DNA of 64,000 nt from Sepiola atlantica (taxonomy: Eukaryota; Mollusca; Cephalopoda; Sepiida; Sepiolidae), in assembly GCA_963556195.1 (NCBI GenBank), contig OY744533.1, positions 43,488,366-43,552,365 of the forward strand, given 5' to 3'. Of this stretch, positions 55,673-64,000 are shown in pieces (the stretch's first letter is position 1; each line of letters begins with the position of its first letter). Under the pieces are notes generated by a model that was not told where the DNA came from, ran no database searches, and saw nothing but the letters and a program-made list of their open reading frames with translations. A program made the translations under genes and the position numbers.

Positions 55673-57222
55673 GCATCCAAGCGAACTCAGATGTTTTACT
55701 ATCAACGAAAATTTTGCATACATAAGAAAATATGACAATGCAAAATTACAACTGTATATTACAGAATATTAATTTATTAGAAGCCGTTAATATAATAAAT
55801 ATGCAAATTAAAAAGACTTAAATGTGTTTGAGGGTATTTGCAGTTTCCTATATATACGGTATTTCAAAAGTTTATGTTGTATCATAGAATTAAATCAGCC
55901 CAACCTGTTTTGATGTTAATAAAGTTAGGATAGATGGAAAAATCTTTTGCATTTATTCATTTAGATAGCAACGGTGAATTTGCCATTGCTTGAAGATGCA
56001 TCGCTTCCATGTATAAGTTTACTATTTTGTTGTCTCATACTTTGGACAAGATATTTTTAGATTATATACTAATGAGTCACCACTTCGCAAAGCTAAAAGT
56101 CACTCGTGGATAAGGGTTAATGAGATTGTCAGTTAGATAATGGGACAAAACTATGAGAGGATTTAAAATGGACAAAATTTGACGACTTAAGAGGACAGCT
56201 CGACAAGTATTTGTTGACATTAGATTTGAAAACGGACGTTCTATAGTCTGTAGGGAAGCAGTCTCACAGCAACGTATTCTACAAGTGTGAAGTTCTTGGA
56301 AAGAAACTGTTTATGGAATTTCCGTTGGGTTTTAGGTACAAGGGGAAGAAAAGAAAGTTCTTTGCAAGACGAGTTTTTGTTGTAAATGTTTTACAGGGGG
56401 AACCAGAGATTGGAGCTCAGTCGAATCCTGTCATTTTTGTACACTTTTTTTCAAGAGGTAAATGGATTTTGCTGGCTTGATTTCATAATTATTGCTTCCA
56501 TTATTTTCATTTATCACAAGATGACATTGTAAGGATTTTTCACTTGTTTAAAGCCTGCATTTTAGGTTATGCACTGAAATTTGGCTTCTGAACCAATAGC
56601 ACACAGGATGGCAAATTTTCTGATATCCAACCAATTTGAACAGTCATAATTTGGTGGCTAATTGTGCTACCAAAATAAATTTGGTATCATTGTTTTGCAA
56701 ATATCTATGTGGTCACATTAAAAAAATTTCAATATAATACAAATAAAATGTTGGTTTAGAATACCTACTATAAGAACCTCTGTCAGTCAATCTGTCACGC
56801 TTCAATTAAAAATAGCATTTTCATCACAAAAGCACCGATCGAATGGTCACATCTCCGTGTTTACCATATATTCTATATACAATGGACTTCGAATCTAAAG
56901 TTACAAGAGAACGTTTTCATTGTTTATTTTAGCAGTAGAAATGTATATATTTGAACAAACACTAAAAGATTGCTTTGTTTCATTTCTATATATGTTCTTT
57001 ATAAAATAGGTCATAACGGTTTGACTTACGTTAAAATTAAAATATTTTTAATGTCTTTTAAGTTAAATGATTATTTTTGTATCGCATTTACGGTTGATTT
57101 TTTAAAAGTATTTCTTGTATCCACAATTTGTATTCATTTCTAATTTAATATCAATGAACTTTGAAACAAATTTTGAAAATACTCAATAACTTTTGTATAT
57201 GAGGTTTACGAATTTTTGAGAC
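55673..57222. other. Intergenic; possible Jockey-like 3' remnant
   Basis: Mostly without recognisable content. 56250-56330 on the minus strand vaguely resembles the C-terminal end of the Jockey-like LINE (GAAGTTCTTGGAAAGAAACT parallels GCAGTTCTTAGAAAGAAGCT at 41680). Support is weak. Confidence 0.35.
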
Positions 57223-57560
57223 AAGGATTGATAATTTGGGTTCTTCAAACTACTATTTTCATCTTGGTTGTTATATTCACAACGTTTTGGACGATGTACC
57301 TTCCGACATCGTGCATCTTTTGGAACTCAAGAACCTATATGGAATTTCGAACTGAACCCTTTATTTAATCTATGGAGTTAGGTTTGTTCTCATTCTGTCA
57401 GCCATAATCAGGTAACACTTCAACCTGGTCATGGCTGACGGAATGAGAACACAAAATTCTGTCCAGGTTTCTGAGTTCAACATAAAGATTCCCTAGTTAA
57501 ACTATTAGGTTCCTAAATTTGGAAAGATGCACTTGAAGAATGTCAGAAGTTACATCAGTG
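57223..57560. repeat. Palindromic family P with inner hairpin
   Basis: The left arm AAGGATTGATAATTTGGGTT, CACAACGTTTTGGACGATGTA and right arm GATGCACTTGAAGAATGTCA, GAAGTTACATC are family P. The interior has its own hairpin, GTTCTCATTCTGTCAGCCAT ... ATGGCTGACGGAATGAGAAC (57391-57452). Confidence 0.75.
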
Positions 57561-58204
57561 TATAAACGTGTTTTAGGAGCAACGGTTGACTAAATATTAC
57601 CTCATGTATGTTTTATGTATATTCTGTATAGAAGAAAGTCAGTCATCTAACATTTAATAACTTTGATTTTGACTGGATATGTTACACTGTTACTTTGTGT
57701 GAAACTAAGCTTTGTAAACAAAGATTGTTTTGACAGCTTCTTTATGTGTGATGGTAAATCAATATGTAAAATCATTAGGTACTTATGCACATTAGTGGTC
57801 TCGTTTATTTGAAAATATAGTTTCAAGGTTATTTTTATCACATAATTCTAATTTTTATTTTCTTGGCGTGAGTTTTAGGCCTGAGTTAGATGGGGAAGCG
57901 GGCAAACAATTTTGGTTATTTTTATCTATAGCGGTATTCAACCAGTGTTGCCCATGTGGAGATAAATTGCTGGTTGGAAACAATTTCAAATGTAGTCATG
58001 TTTACAATTTTTGCCTTAAAAGAAAAGTCATAAGTAACATTTGAAATATGAGGTAAGAAAAAAATTTGTTAGCAACTATTTTGATACTGTTTCTTTAAAA
58101 CAGCAAATGACTTCAATGAATCAGAAGGAATTTATTTATTTTTTTTATACATTTGTCACTGAGCCACAAAACGCCACTATCGTTCTATTCGTTTTCGAGT
58201 GTAT
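57561..58204. other. Intergenic, nothing recognised
   Basis: AT-rich. Frames without domain similarity. Confidence 0.5.
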
Positions 58205-58650
58205 TGAACTTAAAATTGGGATTTTTGTTTTGTGGACAAATATTTTAAATAGAAATGACAGAGGCACTCGTGGCTCAGTGTTGAGGTCTTCAACTAATGG
58301 AGCTTGTTGGTGGTCTAGTAGTTTGTGTATATGTGTTAGTCATTGTAGCACCCTGACCAGATATACTGAATTAGTTGCGATAGATAAATTGTAATTAAAA
58401 TTTTCAGATTGTAATCCACTTAAAAAATTTTACTATAGAATGTTATATTGTTAAAATTCGTTTGGCATCAAAGCCAAGTGCATTCGAACCCTTATCATGA
58501 TTTTGCATGTCTCCAACAAGCACCATTAGCCAAAGACCTTACCACAGAGCAACGAAGCGTGTATTAAAATTGGAACTTTTATTTTGTAGACAAATATGTT
58601 AAGTTTAATATACTCAGAAACGAACAGATCGACAGTGGCACTTCATTGCT
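58205..58650. repeat. tRNA-headed SINE remnants (two plus, one minus)
   Basis: Plus copy at 58258-58330: GGCACTCGTGGCTCAGTGTTG contains a good A box (TGGCTCAGTG). Minus copy at 58470-58560: TTGCTCTGTGGTAAGG (A box) and GGGTTCGAATGC (B box) with CTAATGGTGCTTGTTGG in common with the plus copy. A third start (GGCACTTCATTGCTCAA, 58634) is cut by (TA)n. Upstream TTTTGTGGACAAATATTTTA is shared by the two plus copies. Confidence 0.55.
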
Positions 58651-58651
58651 C

Positions 58652-58655
<4 letters not shown>

Positions 58656-58697
<42 letters not shown>
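58656..58697. repeat. (TA)21 microsatellite
   Basis: Uninterrupted TA dinucleotides. Confidence 0.97.
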
Positions 58698-58699
<2 letters not shown>

Positions 58700-58759
58700 A
58701 TAATATAAGTTATATCCATTAGAACTAATTTGTTTTCTATAAAAATTTAAAAAATGTGC

Positions 58760-58821
58760 AAACAAATAGAAATTTAAATAACGTCATTGCATCACAAGCA
58801 ATGCCGGGTAGGTACAGCTAG
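58760..58821 (+). repeat. Helitron 3' terminus
   Basis: CACAAGCAATGCCGGGTAGG then TACAGCTAG at 58818-58821 matches the hairpin-plus-CTAG end defined for this window's Helitrons. The left limit is uncertain. Confidence 0.5.
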
Positions 58822-59202
58822 CATATATGTATGTGTGTGGACGTGTATGTTTGCTTGAAAGCAGCTGTAACTGCTGGCTGCTGATGATCTTTCTATATAC
58901 TACTAAAACTCTGTGGATCTTGTTTGTTATCTTGTATTTTTCTTTCCATGCTCACTGGATGACATCACAGAGATCACAAAACAGATGGAAGACATCAGGA
59001 AAATCTTTTATGATGATCTAAATTGATGACTTCATCGTTTTGTGATGTCATTTATTAAAGAGGGTGTAGAAGAGATCTATTCTACTTGTGACATATATAT
59101 ATATTTTTGTTAGAGTGAAATAAATCCGAGTATGAGAGCTCAATGTAATAAACAGAGCTAGATATATATATATATATATATGTGTGTGTGCGTATGTATT
59201 AC

Positions 59203-59830
59203 TAGCTGACCCATGCCCAGGCATTTCCCGGGAAAGTCGAATACCTCAAAGTCTTTGCTAAATCTGTAACTATTGAATTATTTGGTGCTTATGATTTACC
59301 AGCGCAACGCAGACCCCATAAAGTTAGTGTAAAACAGAAGATGAAACAATGCAATATATGGTTAGTTGTTGCAATGTTGCCATTGATATGCACACGCATG
59401 TTTGTAGATAATGTAACAGTCTTGATGCACTTTCACAAATATGACAATTTAATGTAAGTATTGAGCTCATCAGCGGGACTTCCATGTGGAACAATAGGAA
59501 GTGTTTGTCAGAAGTCTGCTTTTTCTTTAGTTGTGCAATCCCATCCAGAACAATTGATGGTTGCTCATGTGGTTGGTATCCCAAAGTCGTTTTGGATGAG
59601 ACACTGCACATGTAGTGAACATGATGGCAAACAGATGTTTCAAATATTCAGACGTAAATGCTTCTTGTAAAGTAGCGTCCCAGTCATTAGCATCATGTAG
59701 TAGTCCATGTGCACTAAATGCTTCCCTGAATGTATTTCTAACTTGACCCGTGATAGTATCGAGGTCATTGAAGCTCTGTGGACCTCTAACAGGTTGTAGA
59801 AGCAGTCTCAGACTAAGAAACAGAAAGTAT
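59203..59830 (-). mobile_element. Helitron remnant: helicase end plus 3' terminus
   Basis: On the minus strand the helicase fragment (59822-59500) is followed by ~300 bp and then the terminal hairpin TTTCCCGGGAAATGCCTGGG and CATGGGTCAGCTAG, next base T. The orientation agrees with a genuine autonomous Helitron end. This ties the CCCGG...CCGGG-CAGCTAG termini seen across the window to Helitrons. The 5' part is lost. A (TA)n(TG)n tract abuts the terminus. Confidence 0.7.
59500..59822 (-). pseudogene. Helitron Rep/helicase, C-terminal fragment
   Basis: A minus-strand frame gives LRLLLQPVRGPQSFNDLDTI, TFREAFSAHGLLHDANDWD, LQEAF and LKHLFAIMFTTCAVSHPKRLW. This is the characteristic 'LRLLL.HV.G..SF.DLRTV.G....TF.EA....GLL.DD.EW' region found between the Rep-like and Pif1-like helicase domains of Helitron proteins. 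The Walker A/B helicase motifs and HUH Rep motifs are not present in this fragment. The frame ends with stops after 59530. It cannot be functional. Its value is in identifying the superfamily of the attached 3' end. Confidence 0.75.
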
Positions 59831-60320
59831 CAGTAATTTTGTTAGTAAATCCTTGTTTAGTCATGTAAATTTTTATGAGTTCATATACGTATGTATTCTG
59901 AAATACCTGACGTTTCGTTAGTGTCGAAGATTAATTAACTTGGTTAAAGAGAAATATTTTCCTTGAACGTGGCTTCCGGATATGAATATATAAAGAGGGT
60001 ACTTATACAGTTTACCGACCGGACTGAAATAATGTCATAGTTTATGAACCCATTCTTAATATGGTGAGGTGTGGAGTTGATTAACTATTCTGTACTTTTA
60101 CCTAACAATTGAATAAACAAGATACCGTAAAAATTGAAATTAACTTGAAAATCCTCTCTAAAGTATAGCGTGGTCTGTAAAGTGAATAAGCACCATAAAT
60201 AGGCTCTCACGTTACCGATCGGTTCAGTAGTTTAGGAGCAAGTTCTGTATGTATATATATATATATATATAATATATATAAAGAGGTTTATGTAGTTTGC
60301 TTGAAGCATTGTTTATTAGT
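59831..60320. other. Intergenic; RTE-like tail trace
   Basis: GATCGGTTCAGTAGTTTAGGA then TCTGTATG and (TA)n at 60218-60271 is like the 3' end of RTE-type elements and the end of repeat E. No coding remains. Confidence 0.45.
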
Positions 60321-60412
60321 ATATAGAAATGTGATACTTAGAAGGCAATACAATGTAGAGGTGTGACGTCACACCCTGCATTGTATTGCCTTCTAAGTAT
60401 CACATTTCTATA
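60321..60412. repeat. 92-bp near-perfect palindrome, CRE-like centre
   Basis: Symmetric about 60366/60367. TAGAAATGTGATACTTAGAA then GGCAATACAATG is mirrored exactly by CATTGTATTGCC then TTCTAAGTATCACATTTCTA. The centre GTGTGACGTCACAC holds TGACGTCA. Only two mismatched pairs occur in ~45. There is essentially no loop. Confidence 0.95.
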
Positions 60413-62974
60413 TATATAAATGGTATAGTTTACAAAAAAAATAATGTGCCCATGTTGCATAGAATATATATTCGATAATTCATAATGATGGGTTCATTGG
60501 CTTAGGATTCTACTTGAGAATGGATGATGTCACAAATGAGCTTTATTTTTTCAAAAGTTGCCAAAGAAAGTCTTTATGATGTCATCCATTTTCAAGTAAA
60601 TACTTTCTCATAAAAACATGGATCCAGTAGCAAGAAGTCCAAGACGACTGGAAACAATGCCAGGATAAGCAAAGAGAAAAATTTCTACTATTTAATCCAT
60701 AGCTGGAGGAAAGATATATGGATTCATACCTTTCTCCCCAAAAAATTAGTGCAAGTAATTCTTCAACAATTGATCTTTTTATATCTTAGGTTTAGCCATT
60801 ATAGTTTGTTTTTTACTTATCAGCAAATGGTTGTTAGAACTTGATTTTTCGAGTTTCCAAAACAAGCTATTGATACTCATTTTGAAAAAAGTTATTATTT
60901 ATTTTAATTTTTTTCGCTTTGTTTCATTTTGAGGTTAGACGTTTTGCGAATGATTTCCAACTACTCCTGTCTGTTGCCATTTTGCTTGAGCCACCCGCCA
61001 TGATCAGGTCATCATCATCAACTGATCCATTCCATGTCTTAAGAAGCCTACCACGTGGCTTTAGGGCATTGATATCAATGCAGGGCATACTTTGAAGCGT
61101 TTCTGATGACTGGCAGCGGAGTTAGATTTACAATTCTATTTTATTCATGATGGCTTCAAATCTATGAACACAAAGTGTTAGAGAGAGGATGTTAAGCTGC
61201 CCAATGAGTCTTGATGTTGTACAAATGATAGCAGTTATTGCAGAAATCTGATATCTGACTCGAGAGTCAGTTTTATGAAACCAGTTAGTCTTCACCTCTG
61301 ATGTGGGGAGTCGCAGGTGTTCGGAGTCGATCAGGTTGTTATAAAACTGACTCTGGAGTTGGGATCTGGATTGTTTTCAGCTGACTCCTCAACCTCTGCT
61401 GTCTCATGAAAATGCAATTTAACGTTAGAGTAAAAGAGAAAGAGAGGTGGTTATGTTAATAGCAATGAACTGTTTAAGCGATAAAGCAGTGTAGCAGCAG
61501 ATTCCCTCCCCTAAAGTCCAACCCTTCCCCACATGGTAGAGGAGGTGGTGGCAACATGATAGTGTCAGAGCTATGCTGTCTGGAACCTTGGTTCTTGGCA
61601 GGACCACCTATAGCAAACAGCTTGACACCAAGCGGTATTAGGGTTAGAACCTGGCTAACAGAGCTCTGGTGAAAATCCAGAAGAAATCTGGATCAGTCGC
61701 CCTCTGGTCGTCTTTGCGTGTGTCAAGCAAAATTGTGCCAAGTGCAGAACTGCAAATAAATGGAGTGAAAGTGGCAAGGTTGCTTTTGCGTTATTCCTTT
61801 GTGTGTTTTCGGACAAACCTTCCACGACTTTGCATGCAACCACTGAGCCTTGCTGCAGGTTAACAAATAACTTGGACCGAGGAGAACTTCATGCAGACAC
61901 AATCTTTGTGAACTCTATACAGAAGTCCGACTCGCTTAACAAACAAAGCAGCAACTGTACATGCTTATAATTATATATATATATCCCAGCAAAATAGATC
62001 AGATGAAATAGCATCGGATTGTTGATTTAAAGGTCTTGTTTTCAATCGCGGATCTCTGCATCTATATTTTGAAGAGGGTAACAAATACTTAGTTTTCTAA
62101 CAATTTTATTACTTAATTTCCCTTTTAATTCTAAATATCGATTATGCTAAAGTGATTTTTGATCTACTTCTCCCAGAGATCCTTACAATTTTAAGAAATT
62201 TGGTCTGGATTTGTAAACCAACTTCTTCAAAAGGGAAATAACTCTGTTGTTCCTACTCTAAGATGTTTTTGTCACTGTTCTTGGTGCGTAATTGTACTTA
62301 AAGTCTTGTCATTCATTATTGGATTAAAGTGGTTTTACCTACTTTAAAAAATGAACATATCTTATCTCTACACAATGCATGCAAACAACCAACTGACGAC
62401 CTAGAATGAGATTGCTGAGATATATATATATATATTAGAATAAAAAAGAAAAATACATTTTTTTTAAAAAAGAGTAAAATTTTACTATTAGTCGGGAAAG
62501 GTATTTATTTCTTTATTCTTTATTCTTATTATTTATTCTTTATTCTTATTATTTATTCTTTATTTATTATTATTTATTCTTTATTCATTTTTCTAAATTA
62601 CTAAACAGTATTATTTCCGTAGTGACAAGTGTAATAGAACTATTTTACCGACATAACGGATATAGAGATTCTATAGAAACCCGTTTGGGGGATGAAAATC
62701 AATATTTCCATTGATTATTGCACTATTTAATTTTGAGTAATGCAAGCCAGGTTGGCAGTCACAGGAGGAGGGGTGCATATTTTGATTTTTATCGTTGGTT
62801 AACCCTTGTTAAAAAAAAATAAATATATAAATTATGAAGAACTACTCTGCGTTGCCCGGTAGTGTATTTACTTGCAATTTGTTTTGCTTTTCTTTTTTAA
62901 AACTATGCCGGTATTTTCTTCCAAAATATTTATTTTTTATTTCAAAGGGAAATAATTCTATATGGACAGATACA
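60413..62974. other. 2.5-kb intergenic stretch
   Basis: Contains GACTCC/GGAGTC-rich repeat text (61255-61395), a GC-richer segment at 61540-61870 with unrecognised short frames, (TA)n at 61973-61983 and 62420-62435, a TTTATTCTTATTA-type tandem (62505-62590), and a degraded Helitron-like hairpin (CTCTGCGTTGCCCGGTAG, 62845). No gene is supported. Confidence 0.5.
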
Positions 62975-63190
62975 GTTACATCCTTTTTTTTTTTTTTTTT
63001 TTTTAAATAGCGGCCATTTGAAAATAATTCTGACCTGGACATAGTATTTTCTGGAAGGAATTAAATCTAATTACATTTTATTCTCAACAGGAAAAACTGA
63101 AAAACCAGATTCAAATATTAATTTTTGTAAGAAGAAAGCTATCGATGACAAAGAAACGATAAAGAGACTTAACTTTATTTTATATATTAG
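62975..63190 (+). repeat. Dispersed repeat D, copy 2
   Basis: After poly(T) it has GCGGCCATTTGAAAATAATTC, GGAAGGAATTAA, AAGAAGAAAGCTATCGATGA and CGATAAAGAGA, in the same order as 44249-44445. Confidence 0.75.
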
Positions 63191-64000
63191 AAGATAAGGT
63201 TGAATTTTTAACATTCACCAATTTGGGAAGATAAAAATGGATTTTTCTATAATTACACTGGTTACATAATGTGGAAAATCTTTTTTCTTAAACAGCTTTT
63301 CTTGAATCATTTTAATAAGTGTCACATGTGATGGATTTTACAAATATAAGATCTCTTTTTGTTAGTTTTAATTAAGTGTTTGCCTAATTTCAAGAATATC
63401 TCCTTTTAATTTGCTTAAAAGCTAGAATCTTTCTTCCGTTTCTCTAAGCATTCAGACTATCCATTTCTTTCTTCCATCATCATGCCTAAATTCGACAAAG
63501 CCAAAGAGACTGGAATGACTAGGAGATCAAATCTAGCTGTCCATTGGTCTGTCACATCTAGGCATTTTTGTCAATAAATGTGCAGATTCAATGAGCGCAT
63601 TTTTAGGAAAGAGTTAAAAATGTTTACAGGATTCTTTCACTTTTTTTTTAAATGCATCTTTTTGTGTGTAGTTTATTTCAAAATCCTACCCTGCCCGGCA
63701 ATAAAACTTTAATTATAAAATAAGTTGAAAAATGTTTCCTTTCTAAACTGATTGAATAACTTTCAAAGTGAGAAAAAAACTGACTCTCGACTACAGCAAA
63801 AAATTACTGATTTCTAATTCTTCATCTCCTGAGATGGGAAGTTGATTTTTTTAAAATTCCGCTTAAGATAAACTCCTTATAACATTTAAAAAAAATGAAA
63901 ATAAAAGAAATAAAAAAGACTGTCAGAAATTGACGACTCACAACTTACTTTCTAAATTAATCATTACTATCTTCTTTTTTTTTTGAAAAATATTTTACAA
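63191..64000. other. Intergenic, nothing recognised
   Basis: AT-rich. CTGCCCGGCAATAAAAC near 63692 may be a Helitron-end trace. No gene reaches the window edge. Confidence 0.45.

Overview
The window looks like non-coding, AT-rich animal nuclear DNA made almost entirely of transposable-element remains and self-complementary repeats. I find no intact host gene, no operon-like layout, no rRNA and no functional tRNA. The repertoire (Tx1-like and Jockey-like LINEs, Helitrons, a Merlin-type element, U2 snRNA-headed SINEs, a tRNA-headed hammerhead element, very long pyrimidine microsatellites) suits a repeat-rich invertebrate, most likely a lophotrochozoan such as a mollusc. That taxon is inference only. 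No host marker gene is present.

Layout. 0-20 kb: AT-rich DNA with a 2-kb foldback element (3512-5534), several short palindromes, one family of short non-autonomous Helitrons (8.0-13.3 kb and 18.5 kb) and a deleted Merlin element with perfect 26-bp terminal inverted repeats and a broken transposase (19064-19912). 20-25 kb: a foldback family, then a 1.9-kb pyrimidine microsatellite (22227-24103) and a nested inverted repeat. 25-30.4 kb: a decayed Tx1-like LINE on the minus strand, bracketed by two U2-headed SINE loci. 30-41 kb: more foldback elements, a U2-SINE with a perfect 17-bp target-site duplication (34779-35082), and a foldback carrying a minisatellite in one arm only (39387-40159). 41-43 kb: a 5'-truncated Jockey-like LINE. 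47.5-50.3 kb: a second copy of the Tx1-like LINE lacking the reverse-transcriptase core. 50.4-51.1 kb: an inverted, partly tandem short element joining a tRNA-like head to a hammerhead-ribozyme-like motif, followed by another U2-SINE (51211-51544). 53-56 kb: degenerate tandem arrays, one apparently built from U2-like sequence. 57-64 kb: palindromes, tRNA-SINE pieces and a Helitron helicase remnant still attached to its 3' terminus.

How parts may work together. The non-autonomous families have possible partners in the window: Helitron helicase for the short Helitrons, and Tx1-like LINE for the U2-headed SINEs. The best candidates for something undescribed are the tRNA-head plus hammerhead element at 50.42-51.07 kb, and the U2-derived sequences, which occur both as SINEs and as a tandem array.
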